A DNA stretch of 64,000 bases from Ovis canadensis (Eukaryota; Chordata; Mammalia; Artiodactyla; Bovidae), in NCBI RefSeq assembly GCF_042477335.2, contig NC_091247.1, positions 12,811,001 to 12,875,000 of the forward strand, read 5' to 3'. Shown piece after piece: positions 1 to 11,635 of this stretch; the first letter of the stretch is position 1, and every line of letters begins with the position of its first letter. The position numbers and the translations under genes were made by a program. The notes under the pieces are model-generated. The model saw nothing but the letters and a program-made list of their open reading frames with translations. It was not told the origin of the DNA and did not search any database.

Positions 1-466
1 TCAGTCCAGTTGAAGTATAAATTTCCTGTCTTCTGGATCTAAACAGTTGTTTCCTCAAGAAGTCACTGAGTTTGTTTCCTTAGACCTTATATTTCCTGGA
101 AAATGGAATTTATATCTCAAGCTCAATAGATTGATGTGGTAAGCTGGAACCAGAATGGAAAAGTCCGTAAACGCTAAAATAAGGAAAATGAAGTTCAATC
201 TATAAACACAGGGTGCCCTTGAAGTTTCTAAGAATAGTGCCAATAACAGATTTGGATTTTAAACAAGTTCATTCTGGTAGGAGTAGAAAAGGCAAAACAG
301 GGAGTAAATAGAACACTTTGAATATCACTTTCTGACCTTAGGCAGATTAGAAACATCTGAACTAAAGCAAAAGAAAGTGGGGGGAGGGGGGGTGGGAAGG
401 AACTGAGTTGGAAGGAAATACCTTCAAGTTTGTTGATTCTGTCTTTTGCCTGCTCAAGTCTGATTT

Positions 467-712
467 TGTTATTCAGTCACTAAGTCATGTATGACTCTTT
501 GCTACCTCATGGACTGTGGCACAGCAGGCTTCTCTGTCCTCCACGATCTCCCGGAGTTTGTGCAAACTCATGTCCATTGAGCCGATAATGCTATGTAACC
601 ATCTCACCCTCTGCTGCCCCTTGCTCCTTTTGCCTTCAATCTTTCCAAGCATCAAGGTCTTTTCCAGTGAGTTGACTCCTCACATCAGGTGGCCAAAGTA
701 TATTTTGATCCC
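467..712 (-). mobile_element. BovB LINE 3'-end fragment
   Basis: The sequence reads as the reverse complement of the BovB (RTE) 3' end: a 'cactaagtcatgt...gactctttg' start, a 'ccatggactg'-like block and the 'caggtggccaaagtat' end. It is only the terminal 250 bases and carries many substitutions. The short open frame across it is repeat-derived, not a gene. Confidence 0.85.
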
Positions 713-942
713 CTCTAAATGAATTTTTTTTCCTTATCTCTGTTGTACTTTTCAACTCCAGACTTTCATTTTAGTTCCTTTTTATAGTTTCTATTTCTTT
801 AATGATATTTGCATTTTTTGTACATTATTTTCCAGACTTCATCCATGTTTTCTTTTAGCTCAATGAGCAACTCTAAGACAGCTGTTTTAATGTCTTTGTC
901 TAAATACCATATGATATCACTTTATGTGAATTCTCAAATATG

Positions 943-1245
943 ACACAAATGATTACTCAATGAAACAGAAGCAGACTCACAGACATAGAAAACATGTTTA
1001 TCAAAGGGGAAAAGGGGTCCAGGAGGGATAAATTAGGAATTGGGCATTAGCAGATACAGATTACTATATATAAAATAAATAAACAGCAAAGTCCTACTGT
1101 ATAGCATAGGGAACTATGTTCAATATCCTGTAATAAAACATAATAAAAATATATATATATATAAAACTGAATCACTTTGCTGTATACCTGAAACTAACAC
1201 AATATAGTAAATCAACTATACTTCAATAAAAATAAAATATAGAAC
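943..1245 (+). mobile_element. Artiodactyl L1 3'-UTR-type fragment
   Basis: The stretch has the composition and wording of an artiodactyl L1 3' tail: 'gtcctactgtatagcatag', 'gaactatgttcaatatcctg' and the A-rich 'atcaactatacttcaataaa' end. An (AT) run lies inside at about 1150-1162. The family call is from pattern recall and the subfamily is not assigned. Confidence 0.6.
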
Positions 1246-2806
1246 TCTAGCATTTGGAGAACAAGGTTCTTCCCACTCTGACTCCAGCAAGCCATATCTG
1301 CAATATAAACAGGGTTGAGGGGTAGGAACGAATAGTTTCCTACCTATTCACAATAAAGGCTCACCTTGACTGAAAATAACCTCAGTTGACCAACCAGATT
1401 TTCCCCTGGAACATGCAAGCATTCAAATAGACTCCAGAGTTCCGAAACAGTTACTTCAGACAGCTTCTGCCAGTATAATTGTTGCCTAGGTAGAGATGGA
1501 TTCCATGTTCTTCCTACTCCATCTGAGAAGAAAAAAGAAATGTGAACACTAAATAGAGCCTAAGAGGTCTGCAGGACACTATTAAGAGAAACAATGTACC
1601 ATTATAAGTATCCCAAAAGGAGAAGAGAGAAAGGGAAGAAAAGATAATAATCTAACTGTAGAAAGCCAAAGAAAAGAGAGAATCTTGAAAGCAACAAGAG
1701 AGAATACTCATCACATACAAGGGATCTTCAGTAAGATTATCAGACAATTTCTCATCTTAAATCTTAGAAGCCAGAAGGCAGTAGGTTGATAAAAGTACTG
1801 AATGAAAAAAACTCTTGGTGGACAATTCTATATCTAGCAAAACTGTCCTTCAAAAATGAGGGAGAAATCAAGACATTTTCTGATTAAAAAAAAAAAAGCT
1901 AAGGGAATTCATTACCACTAAACCTACCTTTCAAGAAATGATGAAGAGGATCCTTCAGGTTGAAATGAAAGGATGCTCAACAATATTGTAAAGTAATTAA
2001 TCTCCAATTAAAATAAATTTATTTTAACAAAAGGAAAAAGTCATATGAAGAAATAAAGATCTCTGGTGAAAAATATACAGGCAACTACAGAATCATTAGG
2101 TATCATTTACCTCCATTTTACTTAATTTATGATTTTAATGAAAATGCATAAAAATATTAGTCTAATTTATTATACACACAATGTATAAAGATGTAATCTG
2201 TAAAAGCCAGTAACAAAGAGGAGACAGAGCCATATAGGACAGTTTTTGCTTGTTACTGAAATTGGTATCAATTTTAATTGTTACAATTTTGAGCTGTTAA
2301 ATGTTATTCCCATGGTAACCAAAAAGGAAATGTCTACAGAATATACACAGAAGGAAATAAGAGGTAAGTCAAAAGTTTTCACTACAAAAAAATCAAAAAA
2401 AGGCTGTAATGGAAGAAATGAAAGACACAAGCTATAAGCCTATAGAAAATGAGTAGCAAAATGGAAGAAATAAGTTCCTCATTATCAGTCTTTAAATGTA
2501 AATGGCATAAACTTTCTAATCAAAAGACAAGAGATGGGCAGAATGGGTAAAATAAAAACATGTTCCAGCAATACGCAATCTAGAAAATACTCACTTTAGA
2601 TCCAAAGACATTACTAGGTTTTAAAAAAAAGATATTCTATGCATTTTTATGCAAGTACTAACCAAAAGGGAGCTTCAGGTGGTTATATTAAGATTATACA
2701 AAATAGACTTTAAAAAACTTCCAAGAGACAAAGAAAGTCATTATATATTCAAAAAAGGTTCAATAGAGCAAGATTATAAAAACTTATAAACATTTACATA
2801 ACTAGT

Positions 2807-3270
2807 GAAAGTGAAAGTCATTCAACTTTCCGACTCTTTGCGACCCTATGGACTATAGTCCATGGAATTCTCCAGGCCAGAACACTGGAGTGGGTAGCCA
2901 TTCTTTTCTCCAGGGGATCTTCCCAACCCAGGGATCAAACCCAGGTCTCCCGCATTTGGGGCAGATTCTTTACCAGCTGAGCCACAAGAGAAGCCCAAGA
3001 ATACTGGACTGGGTAGCCTATCCCTTCTCCAGAGAATCTTCTCAACCCAGGAATCAAACCGGGGTCTCCTGCATTCCAAGCAGATTCTTTACCAACTGAC
3101 CTATCAGGGAAGAATCCTCCTGCAATGCAGGAGACCTGGGTTTGATCCCTGGGTTGGGAGGATCCCTTGGAGAAGGGAAAGGCTACTCACTCCAGTATTC
3201 TGGCCTGGAGAATTCTATATAGTCCATGGGGTCACAAAGAGTTCGATGGGACTGAACAACTTTCACTTTC
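2807..3270. mobile_element. Head-to-head Bov-tA composite with one target-site duplication
   Basis: The left part (2807 to about 3110) is a minus-strand dimeric Bov-tA and the right part (about 3111-3270) a plus-strand Bov-tA, so the tRNA-like heads meet in the middle and both 3' tails point outward. The ends mirror each other: GAAAGTGAAAGT at the left and ACTTTCACTTTC at the right. One 11-base direct repeat, ACATAACTAGT, flanks the whole unit at 2796-2806 and 3271-3281. This suggests a single insertion of the composite. Confidence 0.8.
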
Positions 3271-4254
3271 ACATAACTAGTAATAGACTCTCAAAATATT
3301 TGAAGCAAAACTGAACAGAATTAACGGGAAGAATAAACAGTTCTACAATCATAGATAGAAAAATTAATAGCCCACATTCAATAATGAATAGAACAACCAG
3401 ACAGAAGATAAATTAGAATTAGAGGACTTGAACATCACAATAAACTAACTGAACCTAACAGGTATACAGCACATTCCACTGCACAACAGCAGCACATTCT
3501 TTTCAAGTTCACATAGGACATTCTCCAATACATGCCATATATTAGGCCACAAAACAAATTTCAGAAGATTTTAAAAGATAGGTCATTAAAGTATCTTCCA
3601 ACTACATGGGATGAAGTTGGAAATCAGGAACAGGGAAAACTGGAAAATTCAAAAAATGTGGGTATTAAACACATTCTTAAGGAACAAATGAGTCAAAGAA
3701 GTCCTTAAAAGGGAAATTAGAATATACTTGAAAATGAGTAATGATAAAAATATCCAAAACTTACAGGATGCAATGAAAGCAGTAATCAGAGAAATTTACA
3801 GTTGTAAATGGCTACATTAAAAAACAATCTCAAAACAATGTCTTAACTTTATGCCTTATGAAATAAGAATAACAAACTAAACTCAAAGCTAGCAAAAGGA
3901 AGGAAATAGAATGGAAATAAACCAAGAGAAAAGAAAAAGAGAAAAAAAGAAATCAGTGAAACCAAAGTTGTTTCCTTGAAAAGATCAACGAAATCAACCT
4001 AGAATATAATGGGCAAATTCCCCAAAACATACAAATTATTTAAATGGATTCTCGAAAAGTTAGAAAATCTCAACATACTCATAACAAGTAAAGAGACTGA
4101 TGGAGTGATCAAAAACCTCCCCCCAAAAACAAACAAACAAACCAAAAAAACCTCCCAAAAAAGAACAGTCGTGCACCAGATGGCTTCAGTAAGGGATTGT
4201 ACCAAATGCTTAACTAAGAATTAATTACAATCCTTCTCAAACTCTTACAAAAAA

Positions 4255-4520
4255 CTGCTGCTGCTGCTGCTAAGTCACTTTAGTCGTGTCCGACTCTGTG
4301 TGACCCCATAGACGGCAGGCCACCAGGCTCCCCCATCCCGGGGATTCTCCAGGCAAGAACACTGGAGTGGGTTGCCATTTCCTTCTCCAATGCATGAAAG
4401 TGAAAAGTGAAAGTGAAGTCGCTCAGTCCTGCCCAACTGTTTGCGACCCCATGGACTGCAGCCTACCAGGCCATCCATGGGATTTTCCAGGCAAGAGGAC
4501 TGGAGTGGGGTGCCATTGAG
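4255..4520 (-). mobile_element. Bov-A2 SINE
   Basis: Minus-strand Bov-A2: the (CTG)n start at 4257 is the complement of the AGC tail, followed by the two related Bov-A halves joined by 'atgaaagtgaaaagtgaaag'. It interrupts the decayed L1. Confidence 0.85.
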
Positions 4521-5769
4521 GAAGAGGGAATGCTTTCTGATTTCATGAAGCCTCATTATTCTGATACCAAAGCTGACAAAATGCATCTTAAAATACAATA
4601 TCTCTTATGAATATAGATGCCAAAATCCTCAACAACATATAAGTAAATCAAATTCAACAGCATATGAACAGAATTATTCCCCATGACCAAGTGGGATTTA
4701 TCCCGATAATGCAAGGGTGGTTCAACATAAAATCAATCAATTTAAAATATTCCATTAATAGAACTAAGGAAAAAACTGATGATCATCTCAATTAATGTTG
4801 AAAAGTTATTTGATAAAGTACAATGCCTTTACAAGATAAGATCTTCCAGAAAAAGTAGTTATAGAGAGAAAATTCCTCAACCTGATAAAAGTATTTGTTA
4901 AAAAAAAAAAACCCAGATCTAAATCAAATGCAATCATTTACCTATGCCTCTTAGAACAAGTCATGAACAAGTCAAGGATGCCTGATATTCAACACTGTAC
5001 TGAAAGTTCTAAGCAGAACTATCAGATAAAAAAAGAAATAAAAGGCATCCAAATTGTAAAGAGGTAAAACTATATTTACAGGCAGCATAATCATATATAC
5101 AGAAAATCCTAAAGAATCCACAAGAAAGCCTATGGGGTCCAAAAAAAAAAAAAAGAAGCATTGCTGGGTACAAGACCAACACGAAAAATCAGTTGGGTTC
5201 TACATACCAGCAGCAGTGTGAAAAGGAAATTAAGAAAGCAATTTCATTTATGGTATCAGAATAAATTAAATACCCTGAAAAGTGCTCCTGAAAGAAAATG
5301 CTGCTGAAAGCAATTAATAAAGACTTAAGTACCTGAAAAGATATTTCTTATTCAGACAGTAAGACTTAAAATTAAGATGGCAATATTACCCAAAGTGATC
5401 TACAGACTCAACACAATCTCTATCAAAATTACAACAGCCTTTTTCTTAGAAATGTAAAAGCTGATCCTCAAATTCATACGGAATTTCAAGGGGCTTGTCA
5501 TAACCAAAACAATCTGGATAAAATAAAGTTGAAGTCCTAATAACTTCCTACAGGAAGGAAGGAAGGAACTGTAGGAACTTACTACAAAGTTACAACAAAC
5601 AGAAGAATATGCACCAGTATAAGGACAAAGATACAGCCACATGTAATAGAATAGAGTGTCCAAAAATGAATTCTCACATACATAGGTCAGTCGATTTTCA
5701 ACAAAGGTGCCAAATCCATTCAACAGAGAAAGGAAGAACTTTTCAAAAATGGTGTTGGAAAAACGATGA

Positions 5770-5976
5770 TGGTGGCTTAGTCACTAAGTTCTGTCCGACT
5801 CTTGTGACCCCATGAACTGTAGCCCGCCAGGCTCCTCTATTCATGGGATTTCCCAGGCAAGAATACTGGTGTAGGTTGCCATTTCCCTCTCCAGGGGATC
5901 TTCCCCACCTAGGAATGGAACCCAGGTCTCCTGCATTGTAAGGCGGATTCTTGACTAACCGAGTCACCAGGGAAAA
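5770..5976 (-). mobile_element. Bov-tA SINE
   Basis: Minus-strand Bov-tA with body, box-B-like 'ggaacccaggtctcctgcat' region and a degenerate tRNA-like head near 5955. Closely similar sequences flank it ('ttcaaaaatgg...ggaaaaacgat' on both sides), consistent with an imperfect target-site duplication. Confidence 0.8.
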
Positions 5977-6549
5977 GGACAAACTTCAAAAATGGCGGAA
6001 AAACGATAACCACAAGCAAAATAATGAAATTGGCCACAGCAGCGGTGATGGTTACCCGATATTGTGAAGTACTTAATGCCATGGAACTTCACACTTACAA
6101 ATTATTAAAGTGATAAATACTATGTATGTTTTACCACAATATCCTCGTTCCCCCTTCCCCCCCAAAATGAGGAGAACCCAGTGAACCACTGGACTGGCAA
6201 GATGGAAAGGGGCTCTAGAATGAATGGTACTGAAGTTTTTTGGTGGGCAAGACTGCGTGGACGATGCCATTCACCAACACAAGGACTACAGGAGGTTAAG
6301 AAGCAGGTCTGCGGATGAACTTGAGTTCAAAGGTACCTCAAAAGTGGAAAACCAATTGGACATGTCTTCTAGGCAGCTGGCCCTGGAGCAAGAGAGCTGT
6401 CTGGTCAGGCGAAAGAGAGTTGTGAACCATCAGCAACTTGTAGGTAACGGAGAATGCAAATCCTTGGGAAACACCAACATGCAAAAACCGAGGGAGGTAA
6501 ACTTCCTTCCCTCCGCTTCTGGGTCCCAAGAAGGCTAGTCCATACCCTA

Positions 6550-7250
6550 GGCAGGAGGAGCTTACCGACGCTTTAAGTGCAGCTGCGCCTTTCAGGCCCA
6601 CGCAGACGGCAGACGGTCGAGTCGTAGCTCGAGAGGAGCGGCTGAGAAGGAGCGAAGTGCGCGGGGCCTGAGCCCCAGGCGCTAAGAAGCCACAGCACCT
6701 GCACGTCGGCTCACGCGGGCCAAGAAGCTAGCGGGAAGCCCGGGGCACCCGATCTGCATCTCGCCCACGGCACGGAGAATCCCTCTCCTGGCCCGCCGCC
6801 CTCCCAGCCTTCCGATTGGCGGAGAGGACTATGGGACCTGGAAGTTGTCTTTGTCCGGCGAGGGCTGCCCTTCCGGTTCCGTTGGGTCCCCCTTTGGCTC
6901 GGGTTCCCTGCCCCTCCCCCTTCCCGGAGCCCCGAGGGGCCGGAGCTCCTGGCGGTGCCGGATCCTGACGGTGGCCTTCCCCCGGGTCTGTAAGTGCGGA
7001 GGCGGCCGGAGCGCCGGGTAGGGGTACAAGGTCTCTCAAAATCGAGCCCCCTTGGGGCCCTGGATTGGCCGGGACCTGCACCGGGATGGGGGCCGAGGGG
7101 CTGGCCTAGGCACGGGGGTGCTTACGGAGCCCTTGGCCCGGCCCCTGCTATGCCCCGCCCCTTTCCCTCCCCTGACTCTGGAGTGGGGAGCCTAAGGATG
7201 CCCCCAGGGACCTCCTCCGGGGACCCCAGGCGAGGGCCAAGCAGTTGGCT
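6550..7250 (+). promoter_or_regulatory. ZBTB26: ZBTB26 CpG-island promoter and non-coding exon 1
   Basis: This is the only strongly GC- and CpG-rich stretch upstream of ZBTB26. It holds CCAAT-type sites on the reverse strand (attgg near 6816 and 7063) and an ETS-like 'cttccggttccg' near 6869. A good splice donor, gtaagt, begins at 6990, so a non-coding first exon ending at 6989 spliced to the acceptor at 17350-17351 is the simplest model. The transcription start is not resolved, and an alternative donor (gtaggg near 7018) cannot be excluded. The exon model is inference; the CpG richness is seen directly. Confidence 0.65.
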
Positions 7251-7889
7251 TTAACCCGACTCTGGCATCTTTTAAGAAGTGCCAGTTCTCGGCCAGGGCA
7301 AGGCCTCAGTGCCAGCCTGCGAGGATCACCGTGGAGTGCAGCTAGATTACCCTTTTGCCACTGGCTACAACACCTTTTTTATATCTGGCGCCTTGTCAGG
7401 CACTGGGAATTCATAAGACATTGTTCTAATTTTCAGGGTCAAGTTTGGGAACCAGATAAAAACAAATGAGTGCTCCTGCGATGTACATATCAGTCGTATA
7501 TATATGAAACGTTCAAGGGGCAGTTGCTGGGGAAGTTAAAGAGACTTTTCAGTTTCACTTGGGGATAAGATGGAGAAGAGATTTTGCGCTCAGAGGAACA
7601 GTTACAGTGCTGTGAAGGAATAGCAGCATAACTTGTGTGGGAAGAGCAGGAGAGGGTTCCAGGGCTCTTGTGCAAAGCATGAGATGTGAAGCTGGGAAAG
7701 TAGATGGAGTCCAGATAGTGAAGATTTACTCCTAAAAGAGGTCGGTACTTGTTGAAGAGTTTTGAGCAGGAGACTAGTGTGGTCAGATTTGCACTGTAGA
7801 AAATCATCTTGTTCTGGAGGTCAGCCTATAAGATAAGAATTTCTAAGAACTGATTCTGGACTCTTTAGCTAAAGTCTAGATGTTCTTAT

Positions 7890-8164
7890 CGGAGAAGGCA
7901 ATGGCAACCCACTCCAGTACTCTTGCCTGGAAAATCCCATGGATGGAAGGGCCTGGTGGGCTGCAGTCCATGGGGTCGCTAGGAGTTGGAGACGACTGAG
8001 TGACTTCACTTTCACTTTTCACTTTCATGCATTGGAGAAGGCAATGGCAACCCACTCCAGTGTTCTTGCCTGGAGAATCCCAGGAATGGGGGAGCCTGGG
8101 GGCTGCCGTCTCTGGGGTCGCACAGAGTCGGACATGACTGAAACGACTTAGCAGCAGCAGCAGC
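7890..8164 (+). mobile_element. Bov-A2 SINE with target-site duplication
   Basis: Complete two-part Bov-A2 ending in an AGC repeat. A 12-base flank differing at one base, AGATGTTCTTAT at 7878-7889 and AGACGTTCTTAT at 8165-8176, marks the duplication. It inserted into an L2 fragment. Confidence 0.92.
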
Positions 8165-8287
8165 AGACGTTCTTATTGGAGATTCTTTTGAAGGTGTAAT
8201 GGGATCAACCTAGTGAGAAGTAACGAAATCCCAAAACCGAGTTATGATAGTGTTATTAGAAAGAAGGCAGGTATGCTGAAGGGAAGG

Positions 8288-8615
8288 GCTTCCCTGGCAG
8301 CTCAGCTGGTAAAGAATCCGCCTGCAATGCAGGAGACCCCTGTTTGACTCCTGGATTGGGAAGACCCACTGGAGAAGGGATAGGCTACCTACTCCAGTAT
8401 TCTTGAGCTTCTCTAGTGGCTCAGATGGTAAAGAATCCTTCTGCATTGTGAGAGACCTGGGTTCGATCCCTGGGTTGGGAAGATCCCCTAAGAGGGCATG
8501 GCAGCCCACTCCAGTATTCTTGCCTGGAGAATCCCATGGACAGAGGAGCCTAGCGGGCTGCAGTCCATGGGGTTGCAAAGAGTCGGACATAACTGAGAGT
8601 GCCTAAGCACACACA
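8288..8615 (+). mobile_element. Dimeric Bov-tA SINE
   Basis: Two tRNA-derived heads in tandem, 'gggcttccctggcagctcag' at 8288 and 'gagcttctctagtggctcag' at about 8405, precede one Bov-A body that ends 'gagtcggacataactgagag'. The head resembles tRNA-Glu with a recognisable B box but is a SINE, not a tRNA gene. Confidence 0.88.
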
Positions 8616-9504
8616 TGCTGTAGGAAATGCTATAAAGACTCCATAATGAATTGGATGTTGTGGGTGAAAGAGGTATCAAAGCTGAGTCTTAGGTTTCAGG
8701 CCTGTGAAATTTGAAGAATGTTAATGCCATTATCAGCAATAAAACCATAAGCGTAGTGTAGATGACCAGTTCATTTTTTGGATATTTGAATTTAAGGCCT
8801 GATGGGATAGCCACATGGAACTGTCCAGTACAGAGTTGGAAAGACAAATCTGCAGCTCAGCCTAAATGCCGTGGCTTGAGGTAAAAGTCTGAATCATCTT
8901 AAAGCACAGAGGTGGAAGCCATGGAAATAGTTGGTATCAGGAAGGGGTTATCGACAAAGAAGGGAATATTTGGGGAAATGGGACTGACTAGTTAATAGTA
9001 GTTGATATAGTAGCAGAAACAGAAGTAGATGATAAAATATAATGATAAAATGTAAGGATTCCAGCAACCAAGAAGTCTCAGAAATCAAGAGAGGAGAATA
9101 CTGAGAAGGGTCCACTGAGACAACGGATGCAGAGCCTTTGGAGAATGAGAAAGAAAAAAAAAAGATTGCATTTCTTTATCAAGAGATCATGAGTGACTTT
9201 TTACAAAGCAATTTTAGCAGAATGATGAGGTGATAACATGGGAAATAATGGAGACCTCAGGTGATTTGGTATCAAATGAGAATGAAAGAAATGCCACACG
9301 TCGAAGGACTTCACAAAGGATATTGACAGGCTTTATTATTGATCTAACATTTGCTTACAGAGCACAACTCCAGGCTCTATCATAAGTTCTTTTAAAAAGT
9401 AACTTAATTTAAAACATTAATCTACTTTTAAATTAATTTAATTTTCCATAACAACATATTGTTGTGGAAATATTAAGTCATATTATCATGTTAAGTACTG
9501 TTAT

Positions 9505-9645
9505 TCTTTGACAGATGGGACAACTGAAAAAACAGAAGTAGTTACGTAACTTGCCCAAGGTCATACAACTAGAAAGTGGTGGGGCAGCATTTTGATTCTT
9601 GGAAACCTGGTTTTATCCACTGTACTAAGCAGTGATTGAACATGG
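9505..9645 (+). mobile_element. MIR SINE
   Basis: It contains the MIR core wording: 'acagatgggacaactgaaaa', 'gttacgtaacttgcccaagg', 'tcatacaactagaaagtggt'. Divergence is high, as expected for MIR. Confidence 0.75.
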
Positions 9646-9984
9646 GAGTCAAAAGAATGGGAAAAATTTAAGCAAAGATAGACTCTTGATTAAAAATTGG
9701 AGAGGCTTAGAAGAGATCCAGATTGAGAAGAAGGTAAGTAATGGATTTATGTTTCTGTTATGGATTTATTTTTCATTTCTTTTCCCTTAGATTCTCTTCC
9801 AATATGTGCCATTTTAGGTCAGTTTCATTCATAGTTAGGTCAATTTATGTCATGCTTTCATTTATTAACTTATCCAAATCAGGTCTTCCCTTTAGCTTCA
9901 GAGCCATATCAGCTAGCTAATCGATCTTCTCCTTAATGTCATGCAGGCTCCTCTGGTTAAACATTTTAAGACCTGACCCATTGT

Positions 9985-10600
9985 CATTTCGCCCAGCATT
10001 TCCTCGCTTATTGAATGACATTCTGTCAGACATCCAGTTTCTCAAACCAAATACCTAGGAGTCATCGTGACCTTTCATCCCTTGTTCCCTACCTTGGTTA
10101 TCAAGTCTATCAGTTCTTTGAGATATCTCTGGAATCTGTTAAAATAAATCCATATTATTTCTTCTCAATCTCATATTATTCAGTTCAGTCACTCAGTCGT
10201 GTCGCTCTTTGCGACCCCATGAACCGCAGCACGCCAGGCCTCCCTGTCCATCACCAACTCCCGGAGTCCACCCAAACCCATGTCCATTAAGTTGGTGATG
10301 CCATCCAACCATGTCATCCTCTGTCATCCCCTTCTCCTCCTGCCCTCAATCTTTCCCAGCATCAGGGTCTTTTGAAATGAGTCAGCTCTCTGCATCAGGT
10401 GGCCAAAGTATTGGAGTTTCAGCTTCAACATCAGTCCCTCCAATGAACACCCAGGACTGATCTCTGTTATTCGGGCCCTCGTTATTTCTATATCGCTCTG
10501 TTAGAATAATAACATACTAACAGGTTTCCTTGTCTCCACATCCACTGTTGTCAGACGTGTTCTCCACAAGGTTTTATTTTTGACTTACTGAGTTTTAGCC
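9985..10600 (+). mobile_element. L2 LINE fragment split by BovB
   Basis: Sense-strand L2 wording near 10046-10140 (the region equivalent to 'aacctaggagtcatc...ctc') resumes near 10500-10560 after a BovB insertion at 10180-10465. It is decayed, with no intact frame. Confidence 0.55.
10180..10465 (-). mobile_element. BovB LINE 3' end
   Basis: Reverse complement of the BovB 3' end, from 'cagttcagtcactcagtcgt' to 'caggactgatctc'. It is better preserved than the copy at 467-712. Confidence 0.9.
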
Positions 10601-10692
10601 GGTGCAAGAGTTTAGATAACATGCATTACAAATGATAGGGTAATAGCCTAGGGCAGTTATTTTTTATTAGATTGAACTGAGGTTGGTGGTGG

Positions 10693-10897
10693 TTGGTGAT
10701 TTAGTCTCTGAGTTGTGTCCAACTTGCGACCCCATGGACTGTAGCCTACCAGGCTCCTCTATCCATGGGATTTTCCAGGCAAGAATACTGGAATGGGTTG
10801 CCATTTCTTTCTTCAGGGGATCTTTACCTTGCAGGAATTGAACCTGGGTCTCCTGCATTGCAGGGACATTCTTTACCAACTGAGCTACGAGGGAATC
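10693..10897 (-). mobile_element. Bov-tA SINE
   Basis: Minus-strand Bov-tA: body from 'ggtgatttagtc' through 'gcgaccccatggactgtagc', then the B-box complement and head 'ttctttaccaactgagctac'. Confidence 0.87.
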
Positions 10898-10930
10898 CGA
10901 ATTGAGATTAAGTTTGGTTAAAATTAGCCA

Positions 10931-11635
10931 TGTTGTTGTTATTTAGTCACTAAGTCATGTCCAACTCTTTGCAACTCCATGAACTGCAGCATGCCAGGCT
11001 TCCCAGTCCTTCACTATTTCCCAGTTTGCTCAAGCTCACGTCCATTGAGTTGGTAATACTATCCAACCATTTCATCCTCTGCTGCCCTCTTCTACTCCTG
11101 CCCTTGATCTTTCCCAGCATCAGAATCCTTTCCAATGAATTATCTCTTTGCATCACGTAGTCAAAGTATTGGAGCTTCAGTTTCAGCATCAGTCCTTCCA
11201 ATGAATATTCAGGGTTGATTTTGTTTAGAAATGACTGGTTTGATCTTGCTGTCCAAGGGACTCTCAAGAGTCTTCTCCAGCACCACAGTTCCAAAGCATC
11301 AGTACTTCAGTGCTCAACCTTCTTTATGGTCCAACTCTTACATCTGTACTCGACGACTGGAAAAACCATGGCTTTGTCAAATGGACCTTTGTTGGCAAAT
11401 GATGTCTCTGCTTTTTAATACACTGTCTAGGTTTGTCACAGCTTTCCTTCCAAGGAGCAAGCATCTTTTGATTTCATGACTGCAGTCACTGTCAGCAGTG
11501 ATTTTGGAGCCCAGGAAGATAAAATCTATCACTGCTTCCACTTTTTCCCCTTCTATTTGCCATGAAGTGATGGGACCGTATGCCATGATCTTATTTTTTT
11601 GAATGTTAAGTTTTCAGCTAGTTTTCTAATATCAC
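10931..11635 (-). mobile_element. BovB LINE 3' portion
   Basis: A longer minus-strand BovB 3' portion that runs into the C-terminal coding part ('gcaagcatcttttgatttcatg', 'ccatgaagtgatgggaccg'). Open frames across it are broken, and the copy is 5'-truncated near 11635. Confidence 0.88.

Larger units (their letters stand above)
1550..6150 (+). mobile_element. Decayed LINE-1 with nested SINEs
   Basis: A-rich sequence with recognisable remains of L1 ORF2 (for example around 3480-3560, 4640-4760 and 5390-5480) and an L1-like 3' end near 6000-6150. All frames are broken by many stops. Three SINE insertions interrupt it (2807-3270, 4255-4520, 5770-5976). It accounts for nearly all of the first 6 kb, and I see no gene here. 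More than one L1 copy may be merged in this call. Confidence 0.65.
7455..9180 (-). mobile_element. L2 LINE fragments, interrupted
   Basis: The text matches the antisense of L2: blocks like 'gtgtgggaagagcaggagagggttccagg', 'gagttttgagcaggagactag' and 'ggatgttgtgggtgaaagaggtatcaaagctgag'. Two younger SINEs (7890-8164, 8288-8615) split the copy. Frames are fully decayed. Confidence 0.6.

Noticed and set aside
6728-7254. Long GC-rich open frames on both strands at the ZBTB26 island
   Set aside because: Low stop density follows from GC richness; they overlap one another in several frames and match no protein I know.
8288-8400. tRNA-Glu-like sequences with B boxes (also at 30303, 32569, 37396, 39682, 42033)
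   Set aside because: Each is the head of a Bov-tA SINE followed by a Bov-A body, with duplications around several of them; none is a functional tRNA gene.
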